A stretch of 64,000 nucleotides of DNA. Origin: Ruminococcus sp. (GTDB taxonomy: Bacteria; Bacillota; Clostridia; Oscillospirales; Ruminococcaceae). The DNA is taken from NCBI GenBank assembly GCA_017472145.1, contig JAFUQX010000058.1, forward strand, positions 166,357-230,356, in the 5' to 3' direction. The translations under genes and the position numbers were made by a program. This document shows, piece after piece, positions 10,060-17,217 of this stretch. The notes under the pieces were generated by a model. The model had not been told where the DNA came from, did no database searches, and was given only the letters and a program-made list of their open reading frames with translations. Within the stretch, counting starts at the first letter, position 1, and every line of letters begins with the position of its first letter.

Positions 10060-10109
10060 ACAAAAAAGCCAGAGGTATTGTCACTGCGTCGCCTTAACAA
10101 AACCTCTGG
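10060..10109 (-). terminator. Intrinsic terminator between yezD and nifB
   Basis: An 8-base-pair stem CCAGAGGT/ACCTCTGG (10069-10109) with a 25-base loop is followed on the minus strand by CTTTTTTG. No convincing promoter is visible between it and nifB, which suggests that nifB onward is transcribed by partial read-through or conditional antitermination. Confidence 0.7.
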
Positions 10110-10117
10110 TTTTCCAG

Positions 10118-10279
10118 TCAGTCTTTTAATCTGAATTTTTCTGTTTTATCGATCTGAATGACCTTCCCATCCTGCACAATGAGGGTAACACTCCCGTACT
10201 TCATGGTACTCAGCAGCTTTTTGAGAATTTCTAAATGTGAACGTTCCAGTGTCTGCTTATCGATACTTGCTTCACTCAT
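10118..10279 (-). CDS. YezD family small protein (DUF2292)
   Basis: A 53-residue protein with the DUF2292 core MKYGSVTLIVQDGKVIQID followed by KTEKFRL. A GGAGGTG site lies eight bases before the ATG. YezD-family genes sit in sulfate/sulfonate and cysteine operons of Firmicutes. Their biochemical role is unknown; they are probably small regulatory or binding proteins. The gene is 32 bases after cysK and directly before the terminator, so it belongs to the first transcription tier. Confidence 0.88.
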   Translation of the reverse strand: MSEASIDKQTLERSHLEILKKLLSTMKYGSVTLIVQDGKVIQIDKTEKFRLKD

Positions 10280-10310
10280 TCACATTCACCTCCGTTTCAT
10301 TTCCAAACAA

Positions 10311-11249
10311 TTAATTGTTGCTGAACAGCGGTGTAGACAAATATCTGTCACCGGAATCCGGAAGCAGTGCAACAATGGTTTTTCCTGCATTTTCCGGTCT
10401 GTTTGCGAGAATGGAGGCGGCCTTTAACGCTGCACCCGATGAAATACCTACCAGAATACCTTCGGTTACTGCAAAGGTTCTGCCTTCTGCAAATGCATCA
10501 TCATTCTCTACAGCAATAACCTCATCATAAATACCAGTGTTCAGTACATCCGGTACAAATCCTGCGCCAATTCCCTGAATCTTGTGCGGGCCGGATGTTC
10601 CTGCGGAGAGCACCGGACTTCCGGCCGGCTCTACTGCAACGATCTTTACATCCGGATTCTTTTCCTTCAGATACTCGCCAACGCCTGTGATCGTACCGCC
10701 TGTACCAACACCTGCAACGAAAATATCAACCTTTCCATCTGTCTGTTCCCAGATCTCAGGACCTGTTGTCGCCTTATGCACTGCGGGATTTGCCGGATTT
10801 ACAAACTGACCCAGAATAACTGCACCATCAATTTCTTCCTTCAGCTCCTCGGCCTTTGCAATAGCCCCCTTCATACCCTTCGCACCTTCCGTCAGTACCA
10901 GCTCGGCGCCATAAGCCTTCAGGAGATTTCTTCTTTCCACGCTCATTGTATCCGGCAGTGTAAGGATCGCCCTGTAGCCCTTCGCCGCTGCGACAGCTGC
11001 CAGGCCAATTCCGGTATTGCCGCTTGTAGGCTCAATAATTGTTGCACCCTCCTTTAAGAGACCTTTCTTTTCTGCATCCTCAATCATGGCCAGAGCAATA
11101 CGATCCTTTACAGAACCAGCCGGATTCAGGTATTCCAGCTTTGCAAGAATAACAGCATTTGATATTCCCTTCTTTTTTGCATAGCCGTTCAGCTTCAGAA
11201 TCGGTGTGCCTCCGATCAGCTCCAGTGCGCTTTCTTTGATCTTACTCAT
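10311..11249 (-). CDS. cysK: Cysteine synthase A (O-acetylserine sulfhydrylase)
   Basis: A 312-residue PLP enzyme with Lys48 in [22 protein letters not shown] and the C-terminal GISSGAAL. It makes cysteine from O-acetylserine and sulfide. The start at 11249 follows GGAGGT; the earlier in-frame ATG lies within that ribosome site. It is the first structural gene after the poly-cysteine leader peptide and terminator, so its own product (cysteine, through charged tRNA-Cys) probably controls it. In Bacillus the paralogous CysK binds CymR (Rrf2 family), and an Rrf2 protein is encoded at the left edge here. Confidence 0.92.
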   Translation of the reverse strand: MSKIKESALELIGGTPILKLNGYAKKKGISNAVILAKLEYLNPAGSVKDRIALAMIEDAEKKGLLKEGATIIEPTSGNTGIGLAAVAAAKGYRAILTLPDTMSVERRNLLKAYGAELVLTEGAKGMKGAIAKAEELKEEIDGAVILGQFVNPANPAVHKATTGPEIWEQTDGKVDIFVAGVGTGGTITGVGEYLKEKNPDVKIVAVEPAGSPVLSAGTSGPHKIQGIGAGFVPDVLNTGIYDEVIAVENDDAFAEGRTFAVTEGILVGISSGAALKAASILANRPENAGKTIVALLPDSGDRYLSTPLFSNN

Positions 11250-11289
11250 GATAATTACCTCCATTAGTTGAATTTTCTGATTTTAGATT

Positions 11290-11331
11290 TTTATGTAAAA
11301 AGCAGCTGCCATATGCTTATGACAGCTGCTT
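11290..11331 (-). terminator. Attenuator terminator in the cysK leader
   Basis: A near-perfect hairpin AAGCAGCTG/CAGCTGCTT, extended inward by CAT/ATG (11300-11331), is followed on the minus strand by TTTTTACAT. It lies 28 bases after the leader-peptide stop and 50 bases before cysK, the normal position of an amino-acid attenuator. Just upstream, GCTTAC overlapping the leader stop can pair with GTAAGC at the hairpin base, a possible antiterminator. Confidence 0.85.
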
Positions 11332-11359
11332 ACAGATACACCTTCGTATTGTTCGTAAG

Positions 11360-11464
11360 CTACGTACATAACGCATATGAAACACACATCGCACAGCAAC
11401 AACAGCAGCGACACATGTCACGGTATTCACATCTTCTGTTAACCACTGCCATATTCATTCTCAT
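11360..11464 (-). CDS. Poly-cysteine leader peptide of the cysK operon
   Basis: A 34-codon frame starting MRMNMAVVNRRC and ending VSYALCT, with nine cysteines; the centre reads CRCCCCCAMC. An AGGAG site lies 8 bases before its ATG, and the frame begins about 50 bases after the predicted transcript start. Cys is normally about 1% of residues, so nine of 34 is far from chance. The peptide is followed by the terminator at 11290-11331 and then cysK. By analogy with trp/his attenuators and the polycysteine leaders described in mycobacteria, ribosome stalling at Cys codons during cysteine shortage would allow read-through. Confidence 0.85.
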   Translation of the reverse strand: MRMNMAVVNRRCEYRDMCRCCCCCAMCVSYALCT

Positions 11465-11494
11465 AACTGCTGCTCCTCTCTTCCCTATCTTTTA

Positions 11495-11604
11495 GATAGG
11501 CTTTGTATGTTTTACAAGTTGATTATACACCACTTTTCCTGCTTTGTCAATAGCATTTTCCAAAAAAATTATATATGTATTTCCTTTTATGCGTTATAGC
11601 TTTC
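11495..11604 (-). repeat. Duplicated control region, copy 2
   Basis: This is the partner of 434-539. Both copies share the perfect promoter, the spacer GGAAAAGTGG and the upstream CTATAAC...ATAAAAGGAA block. This copy also has CTATC/GATAG dyad symmetry just after the transcript start. Confidence 0.7.
11522..11550 (-). promoter_or_regulatory. Sigma-A promoter of the leader peptide-cysK-yezD transcript
   Basis: TTGACA (11550-11545) and TATAAT (11527-11522) on the minus strand, spacing 17, both perfect. The start is expected near 11515. Confidence 0.88.
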
Positions 11605-11606
11605 TG

Positions 11607-12788
11607 CTAACCAATCAAAGCATTCCTGATTCGATCCAGGGCCTCAGCCAAAACGCTCCTCGGGCAGGCAACATTGATACGCTGAAATCCCTTTCCGCAT
11701 TCGCCAAATATTTGCCCGCTATCAAGCCAGAGCTTTGCCTTGTGGACAATCAAATGCTCCAGTTCATCTGCGCTCAGTCCTGCGGCCCGGAAATCTAACC
11801 ATACAAGATATGTCCCCTCAAGCTCTATCATGTTCACTCCAGGAAGATTTTCTTCTACATACTTTTTAGTGAATGCAATGTTATCTGCCACATAGGACAG
11901 CATCGCCTGATACCATTCTTCACCTTGACTATATGCGGCTTCACAAGCAACAAGACCCATTACACCCAATTGGCTTGTGCCTGCTGCGTCTAGTTCTTTC
12001 CGGAATCTTTTTTTCAGCTCCCGGTTGGGAATAAAGATATTAGACATCATCATGCTGGCCAGATTGAATGTTTTGCTGGGAGATGTACAGGTAATGCTGA
12101 TGTTCTCATACTCCTTTTTCAGACCTGCAAACACAACATGCTTCCCGCGAAATACAAGATCCTGATGAATCTCGTCGCTTACCACGATCACATCATGTTT
12201 TACACAAATATCTCCAAGCCTTATAAGCTCTGCTTCTGTCCATACTCTCCCCACCGGATTATGCGGATTGCACAGAAAAAATAGTTTAATTTTTTCATCG
12301 ATCAGCTTTTTCTCAAAGTCCTCAAAATCAATGTGATACCGGTTGTCTTCACCAAGATATAGGTTATTGCTTACAACTCTTCTTCCATTGTCCTCGATTA
12401 CTTCCGAAAAAGGATAATATACGGGCTGCTGCAATAAAACTCCATCACCGGGATCGGTGTATGCTTTTACAGCCATTGCAAGAGCAAAAACAACTCCTGG
12501 TGTTTTCACCAGCCATCTTTCGTTCACGTCCCAGTTATGATGCTTTTTCATCCACTTTCTCACAATTTCAAAATACGGCGTTTGTACCTCGCTGTATCCA
12601 AATATACCATGCCTAGCCCGCTCAACAAGTGCATCTTCAATATAGGAAGAGGTCTCAAAATCCATGTCGGCCACCCACAATGGCAATACATCCTCTGGCA
12701 AACCTCGTCTTTTGGCAAAATCATACTTTAAGCTTCTTGTATTGCGTCTGTCTATGATCCTATCAAAGTCAAGATTTCTCTCGGCCAT
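11607..12788 (-). CDS. PatB/MalY-type cystathionine beta-lyase (aminotransferase class I fold)
   Basis: A 393-residue PLP protein of the MalY/PatB group: LPLWVADMDFETSSYI near the N-terminus, CNPHNPVGRVW, SDEIHQDL and the PLP lysine in TCTSPSKTFNLA. It cleaves C-S bonds of cystathionine or related thioethers to release a thiol, pyruvate and ammonia. The start at 12788 is chosen for the GAGGGTGA site; the gene overlaps metB by 20 bases, implying coupling. Enzyme preference (cystathionine or another cysteine conjugate) is not decidable from sequence. Confidence 0.87.
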   Translation of the reverse strand: MAERNLDFDRIIDRRNTRSLKYDFAKRRGLPEDVLPLWVADMDFETSSYIEDALVERARHGIFGYSEVQTPYFEIVRKWMKKHHNWDVNERWLVKTPGVVFALAMAVKAYTDPGDGVLLQQPVYYPFSEVIEDNGRRVVSNNLYLGEDNRYHIDFEDFEKKLIDEKIKLFFLCNPHNPVGRVWTEAELIRLGDICVKHDVIVVSDEIHQDLVFRGKHVVFAGLKKEYENISITCTSPSKTFNLASMMMSNIFIPNRELKKRFRKELDAAGTSQLGVMGLVACEAAYSQGEEWYQAMLSYVADNIAFTKKYVEENLPGVNMIELEGTYLVWLDFRAAGLSADELEHLIVHKAKLWLDSGQIFGECGKGFQRINVACPRSVLAEALDRIRNALIG

Positions 12789-13944
12789 ACTGTTCACCCT
12801 CTATCTCACGAAATACCTTGTTTAACTCATACAGCAAATCCTCTGCATTTTCGATTCCAACGGATAACCGGAGCGTACTTTCCGTAATTCCATTCTTTTC
12901 ACGAATTTCCTTAGGAACATCTGCATGTGTCTGTGTAGTCGGATATGTGATCAGCGTTTCCACGCCTCCCAGACTTTCTGCAAACTTGATCATACGCACT
13001 TTTTCCAGAATTGCCAAAGCAAACTCCTTGTTTTTAAGCTGGAATGTCAGCATAGCACCAAAGCCTCTCGCCTGCTTTTTCATAATATTATAACCCGGAT
13101 GCTCCGGAAGACCTGGATATATTACCCTTGTAACCGCACTTTGCGCCTTCAGCCAGTTTGCAATTTCAAGTGCATTGCTCTGTGCTTTTTCCATACGGAT
13201 ACCGAGTGTTTTGATTCCGCGAAGGATCAGCCAGCTGTCAAATGGTGCAAGTCCTGCTCCGGTTGTCTTTATCAGAAAAGCAAACTTTTCACGAATGTCC
13301 TCCCTGTTTGTAACCAGAAAGCCTGCCAATGTGTCATTATGTCCGCCAAGATATTTCGTTCCGCTGTGCACAACAATATCTGCTCCTAAATCCAACGGAT
13401 TCTGAAGATAGGGTGACAGAAATGTATTATCAACAATCAGCAGCAGGCGGTGTCTTTTTGCAATTTCAGAAAGTGCTGCTATATCGGTTACATTCATCAT
13501 CGGATTGGTCGGTGTCTCGATATAGATGGCTTTTGTATTTTCCTGAATGTAACTTTCCACGTCGTCCCTACAGCAGTCAATACTGGAAAATGTAACCCCG
13601 TTCTTCTCAGATACATTCCTGAAAAGCCGTATACTTCCCCCATAAAGATCCGCATCCGCAATCAGATGATCTCCTGGCTGAAACAGCTCCATCAGCAATG
13701 CAATTGCAGCCATGCCAGTCGAAAATGCAAATGCGTCTGTTCCGTTTTCCAATGCTGCAACGACTTTTTCCAAATGCTCTCTGGTTGGATTCTGAAGTCT
13801 GCTGTAATCATACCCAGTGCTTTTACCGACTCCCGGATGTGCGTAGGTGGCCGTCTGGTAGATCGGATAGCTGATAGAACCATAATTATTACAGCCGCCT
13901 TCTTCTTCCAAGTGCAGACACTTTGTCTCAATCGCCCTTTTCAT
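12769..13944 (-). CDS. Cystathionine gamma-synthase/gamma-lyase family enzyme
   Basis: A 391-residue Cys/Met metabolism PLP enzyme. Visible features are YDYSRLQNPTREHLE, STGMAAI, IETPTNPMM, the PLP lysine in VVHSGTKYLGGHND, and GGVETLITYPTTQTHAD near the C-terminus. Family members are synthases, lyases or O-acetylhomoserine sulfhydrylases; sequence inspection does not separate these reliably. It lies 18 bases after lysR and overlaps patB, forming a lysR-metB-patB operon for transsulfuration or thiol handling. Confidence 0.88.
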   Translation of the reverse strand: MKRAIETKCLHLEEEGGCNNYGSISYPIYQTATYAHPGVGKSTGYDYSRLQNPTREHLEKVVAALENGTDAFAFSTGMAAIALLMELFQPGDHLIADADLYGGSIRLFRNVSEKNGVTFSSIDCCRDDVESYIQENTKAIYIETPTNPMMNVTDIAALSEIAKRHRLLLIVDNTFLSPYLQNPLDLGADIVVHSGTKYLGGHNDTLAGFLVTNREDIREKFAFLIKTTGAGLAPFDSWLILRGIKTLGIRMEKAQSNALEIANWLKAQSAVTRVIYPGLPEHPGYNIMKKQARGFGAMLTFQLKNKEFALAILEKVRMIKFAESLGGVETLITYPTTQTHADVPKEIREKNGITESTLRLSVGIENAEDLLYELNKVFREIEGEQYGREKS

Positions 13945-13962
13945 ATTGTATTTTCCTCCTTG

Positions 13963-14874
13963 CTATAACAGTGATTTATCCTTATATTTTGCAATTTCTT
14001 CCAGATATTTTTCTCCGATCGCACTTAAAACTGCATCTTTTCGGGAGATATATCCAATGGTCATTTTTTCATTGGATTTCAGCTTTACGGCGCAATAATC
14101 CTGACCGTTCAAATCCTCGCATATAATGCCTGAGCATAAGGTATACCCATTCAAGCCAACCATCAGATTCAGCATAGTGGCTCTGTCATTTGCTCTGATA
14201 AACCGCTTATACTGATATGTGCTTAAAACTTCCTCTGCAAAATAAAATGAATTATATTCTCCCTGTGCAAATCCAAGACATGGATACTCTTCCAGCTCCT
14301 CCAAAGCGATCTCCTTTTGCCCGGCTAGAGGATGACCTTTCCACATATACACATAGATACCACATTCCAACAGCGGAACAAAACGCAGTCCGGCTTCAGC
14401 AAATATCTTTGTAAGCACACTTCTGTTATAATCATTCAAATACAGAATGCCAATCTCACTCTTGTGATTTTTTACATTATCAATCACCTCATGGGTCTTG
14501 GTCTCATGCACCTCAAATTCATATTCATCCATTCCATATTGCTTTACCAATTCTACAAAAGCATTTACTGCAAATGTGTAATGCTGCATAGAGACACTGA
14601 ACTGTTTCTTCAGATTGACCTGCGATACAAACTTTGCATCTAAGATATCATACTGTTCAATTACAGATTTGGCATAACCAATGAATTCGGCCCCTTTGGT
14701 TGTGAGCGTGATTCCATTCTTAGAACGTATGAAAATATCAAAACCAATCTCCTTTTCCAGTGAATGGATTGCCGACGAGAGACTGGGCTGAGAGATAAAA
14801 AGCTTTTTGGAAGCTTCATTCAGGGAATGTTCTCCAGCTACTGCAATCACATATTTCAGCTGAACGAGTGTCAT
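13963..14874 (-). CDS. LysR-family transcriptional regulator (CysB/CysL-like)
   Basis: A 303-residue protein starting MTLVQLKYVIAVAGEHSLNE, with the LysR helix-turn-helix AASKKLFISQPSLSSAIHSLEKEIG and a C-terminal substrate-binding domain that ends near the stop. The start at 14874 follows a GGAGATGG site; nine codons upstream are excluded. Being co-transcribed with metB and patB, it probably regulates these and perhaps the cysK tier, with a sulfur metabolite such as O-acetylserine as ligand. Ligand and targets are inferred. Confidence 0.9.
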   Translation of the reverse strand: MTLVQLKYVIAVAGEHSLNEASKKLFISQPSLSSAIHSLEKEIGFDIFIRSKNGITLTTKGAEFIGYAKSVIEQYDILDAKFVSQVNLKKQFSVSMQHYTFAVNAFVELVKQYGMDEYEFEVHETKTHEVIDNVKNHKSEIGILYLNDYNRSVLTKIFAEAGLRFVPLLECGIYVYMWKGHPLAGQKEIALEELEEYPCLGFAQGEYNSFYFAEEVLSTYQYKRFIRANDRATMLNLMVGLNGYTLCSGIICEDLNGQDYCAVKLKSNEKMTIGYISRKDAVLSAIGEKYLEEIAKYKDKSLL

Positions 14875-14900
14875 AAAACCATCTCCTATTCTTTCGATCA

Positions 14901-14949
14901 ATACAATAGGCTTTACTCTATTGTATCACAAATTACGGAATTTGTATAA
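14901..14949 (-). promoter_or_regulatory. Promoter and two inverted repeats upstream of lysR
   Basis: Two perfect dyads lie side by side: ATACAATAG/CTATTGTAT with an eight-base loop (14901-14926) and ACAAATT/AATTTGT with a four-base loop (14928-14945). The first covers the likely -10 (TACAAT, 14925-14920); the second covers the spacer and abuts a weak -35 (TTATAC). The second has the shape of a LysR T-N11-A site. The layout fits autoregulation. Confidence 0.6.
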
Positions 14950-14987
14950 TTCATTTTTCCTTTAGCCGTTAATCGTTTTCTCCAATA

Positions 14988-15017
14988 GATAAAAAAGCAG
15001 TTCATGTAAAACTGCTT
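14988..15017 (-). terminator. Terminator after the ttcA-like gene
   Basis: A hairpin AAGCAGTT/AACTGCTT (14995-15017) is followed on the minus strand by TTTTTTATC. It lies 15 bases after the TGA that would end the read-through form of the ttcA-like gene, and about 145 bases after its TAG. Confidence 0.75.
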
Positions 15018-15031
15018 TCTCATGCATTTTA

Positions 15032-15160
15032 TCATTGCTTCTCATCATATTCTTCCAGAAAATGATGTTTCACACCGCCTTGTTTATATGCAATCACAGT
15101 ATCCAGGTTTACATTCTCCACACTTTTAAATATATGGTTTTCAACCTGCGGATTGATCTG
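15032..15160 (-). other. Family-like C-terminal tail downstream of the ttcA in-frame TAG
   Basis: Immediately after the TAG the same frame continues for 42 codons (INPQVENHIFKSVENVNLD ... HHFLEEYDEKQ) and then TGA, followed by the terminator. The segment resembles the conserved end of this PP-loop subfamily as I recall it. It is therefore either translated by suppression or a recently severed tail. Confidence 0.6.
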
Positions 15161-16165
15161 CTACAGCGTTTTTATCAATTCCTTGATCTCCACTCTTTTA
15201 GAACGGTTTTCTTCGTTATTACATGTAGTACAGGTATCTGTAAACTTGCAGGCACATTGAATAAAATGAAGTCCATTATAATCTCTCCAAGCCTTAATAT
15301 CATCTTCTCTTACCAGATATAACGGACGTATCAGCTCCATTCCCTCAAAATTTGTGCTGTGCAATTTTGGCATCATAGTTTGAATCTGTGCCCCATAAAG
15401 CAGCCCCATAAGAATGGTTTCAATCACATCGTCATAATGATGTCCCAACGCAATTTTATTGCATCCCATCTTCTTTGCAAAGCTGTACAAATACCCTCTC
15501 CTCATTCTGGCACATAGATAACAAGGCGATTTATCCACATGATATACGGAATCGAAAATGTCAGACTCAAATATAGTAATGGGTAGGCCTAGCTTCTTTG
15601 CATTATTCTCTATCACCTTACGATTCTCCGGACTATACCCAGGATCCATTACAAGAAACTTCAGGCCAAAGTCAAATTTATTATGATTCTTCAGTTCCTG
15701 AAAGCATTTGGCCATCAGCATAGAATCTTTTCCGCCGGATATACATACTGCGATCTGATCTCCCGGTTTTACAAGCTCATATATGCGAATTGCTTTTGTA
15801 AATCTTGACCAGATGGTTTTTTTGAATTTCTTCCGCAGGCTCTGCGCTGCATTATCGGCCTTCTCCTTTTCATCTTTCTCATTCATCGTATCTATAAGCC
15901 ATGCAATATATCCGCCCTCAAGACTTTCTGCATCAAATCCCTTTTCCTTTAGCCGTTCTGCTGCTTCTATGCTGAATTGACCTCTGCTGCAACAAATGAC
16001 CAGTTTCTTCGATTTGTCGATCCATTCACTGTTTTCAATTTCTTCTGCCTTCAGACGTACAGCTCCTGGCATTATTCCATGCGCCGCCTCTATTTCATTA
16101 CGCACATCAATTATCTGGTAACTTTCCTTATCTAATGATTTTAACTTCTGCACTGAAATGCTCAT
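15161..16165 (-). CDS. Rhodanese-TtcA fusion (PP-loop tRNA thiolation family), ending at an in-frame TAG
   Basis: This 334-residue protein has an N-terminal rhodanese domain (residues about 1-95; active-site region VICCSRGQFS) joined to a TtcA-family PP-loop ATPase (SGGKDS; CYLCARMRRG; a later CACKFTDTCTTC). TtcA-type enzymes thiolate cytidine 32 in tRNA with a persulfide relay, and the rhodanese domain could supply that sulfur. The start at 16165 follows AAGGAGATTA. The frame stops at TAG (15161-15163), but 42 more codons to TGA look like the normal family C-terminus (see next entry). Confidence 0.85.
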   Translation of the reverse strand: MSISVQKLKSLDKESYQIIDVRNEIEAAHGIMPGAVRLKAEEIENSEWIDKSKKLVICCSRGQFSIEAAERLKEKGFDAESLEGGYIAWLIDTMNEKDEKEKADNAAQSLRKKFKKTIWSRFTKAIRIYELVKPGDQIAVCISGGKDSMLMAKCFQELKNHNKFDFGLKFLVMDPGYSPENRKVIENNAKKLGLPITIFESDIFDSVYHVDKSPCYLCARMRRGYLYSFAKKMGCNKIALGHHYDDVIETILMGLLYGAQIQTMMPKLHSTNFEGMELIRPLYLVREDDIKAWRDYNGLHFIQCACKFTDTCTTCNNEENRSKRVEIKELIKTL

Positions 16166-16189
16166 ATTAATCTCCTTCCAATGCTGCAC

Positions 16190-16370
16190 AAATCCTTTAC
16201 GACCCTCCTGCTATGACCCGAACAGCCTCACAAGCAGCACAACCGCTGTGCGGCCCGGAATATCCCTCATCCTAAGTTGTAAAAGCAAACAGCAGATAAC
16301 AAACAGGCCGTTCATATTGTGAAGCCGCCCGCTGTTTCAAATGCCTATCAATCATATCAACTATATCGTG
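16190..16370 (-). other. Leader of the ttcA-like transcript with possible Cys-containing small frames
   Basis: About 180 untranslated bases lie between the promoter and the ttcA start. One frame (ATG at 16355) reads MIDRHLKQRAASQYERPVCY onward to a TAG, and then continues open in the same frame with GYSGPHSGCAACEAV to TAA. Another frame starting MNGLFVICCLLLQ also has Cys-Cys. Neither has a clear ribosome site. A stem formed by CCGCACAGC and GCTGTTCGG is visible, without a T-tract. Regulation by cysteine is possible but only suggestive. Confidence 0.3.
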
Positions 16371-16371
16371 T

Positions 16372-16400
16372 ATTATACACTTTTTTTCCGTATTTGTCAA
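16372..16400 (-). promoter_or_regulatory. Sigma-A promoter of the ttcA-like gene
   Basis: Perfect TTGACA (16400-16395) and TATAAT (16377-16372) on the minus strand with 17-base spacing, directly after the preceding terminator. Confidence 0.85.
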
Positions 16401-16404
16401 TGGG

Positions 16405-16441
16405 TCTGAAAAACCGCCTGTGAAGTGAGTCACAGGCGGTT
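16405..16441 (-). terminator. Terminator after the PNPOx-family gene
   Basis: An 11-base-pair perfect GC-rich stem AACCGCCTGTG/CACAGGCGGTT (16412-16441) with an eight-base loop, followed by TTTTTC on the minus strand. Confidence 0.85.
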
Positions 16442-16472
16442 AGGAAACCATATTTGTTGTACAAGTTAAATT

Positions 16473-16928
16473 TTACACGCCAACATACGGACTGATTTTG
16501 TATGCTTGAACGTTTATATCAAAAGTTTCAAGGTACGGAATCCCATCTTCATATGTCCAACGCTCAATATATGTTGGCTTTACAGCAAATAGCCGCTCAT
16601 TTTTTAACATTGTATAAGCATCATAAGAACCTTTGAAACATTCTTGAAAGCAGTCACAAAAAAGGGAATTTTGCAGTGGGTGTCCCATTTCCTCACAAAT
16701 CCCTTCGATTTGTATGTTGTCTATACACAAAGCCACATTGTGGTTATTTGAAAGCTGGCGGTATTTCTTAAAAGTGACATCCGTTTGAAAATAAAATATC
16801 CCATTAATCTGAACAACACTCATCATTCGTGAGGACACAATATTGTTTTCTGATGTTGAAAGCACCATTTTTCTTCCTTTGCCGAAATCTGAGAGAAGGG
16901 CTTGAAACTTATTAAGAAATGTATTCAT
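16473..16928 (-). CDS. Pyridoxamine 5'-phosphate oxidase family protein
   Basis: A 151-residue small flavin-binding split-barrel protein: KMVLSTSENNIVSSRMMSVV and FYFQTDVTFKKYRQLSNNHN are typical of this family. Such proteins bind FMN or F420-like cofactors and act as reductases, or have lost activity. The start at 16928 is set by GGAGG five bases upstream. It probably functions as a free-standing gene with the remnant promoter at 17104-17132. Its specific role is unknown. Confidence 0.8.
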   Translation of the reverse strand: MNTFLNKFQALLSDFGKGRKMVLSTSENNIVSSRMMSVVQINGIFYFQTDVTFKKYRQLSNNHNVALCIDNIQIEGICEEMGHPLQNSLFCDCFQECFKGSYDAYTMLKNERLFAVKPTYIERWTYEDGIPYLETFDINVQAYKISPYVGV

Positions 16929-17064
16929 TTGCTCCTCCAAAACTCCAATTCAGGATCCTCTGATAGAACACTTCCGGATAAATATCTCTGTATTTTGCAT
17001 AATCCTGAGAGGTCTGGCCCCAATCGAAAGGCTTTCCTCCATCAATATTATTTAATTTCTGCAT
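16912..17064 (-). pseudogene. N-terminal remnant of a SAM-dependent methyltransferase
   Basis: The first ~40 codons (MQKLNNIDGGKPFDWGQTSQ, then DYAKYRDIYPEVFYQRIL) match the opening of class I methyltransferases that begin with IDxGKxFDWGxTSxDYAKYRDIYP. The frame then runs into unrelated codons overlapping the PNPOx start. The remainder (about 200 residues) is absent. A deletion that fused the methyltransferase start to the PNPOx gene is the simplest reading. The retained promoter and ribosome site now feed the PNPOx gene. Confidence 0.75.
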
Positions 17065-17103
17065 AGGAACATTCCCCTCGGATTCTGAAACATATTTTAT
17101 TAC

Positions 17104-17132
17104 ATTATACCCCATCTTCCCCAAAAAGTCAA
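17104..17132 (-). promoter_or_regulatory. Promoter upstream of the methyltransferase remnant
   Basis: TTGACT (17132-17127) and TATAAT (17109-17104), spacing 17, on the minus strand. Confidence 0.75.
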
Positions 17133-17217
17133 CTTCTTTCCTTTATCAAAAAGAACTGTTCCGGCCGCAGTCATCCAGACGATACTTTCATACGCTTTCA
17201 TTATACTGGATGATATG

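Noticed and set aside
10005-10060. A promoter directly upstream of nifB (TATAT-like at about 10040).
   Set aside because: No -35 at suitable spacing; the match is a chance AT-rich stretch.
11607-11700. A patB terminator in the gap before the cysK promoter.
   Set aside because: No hairpin with a T-tract was found between the patB stop and the promoter at 11550, so read-through from patB into the cysK leader is possible.
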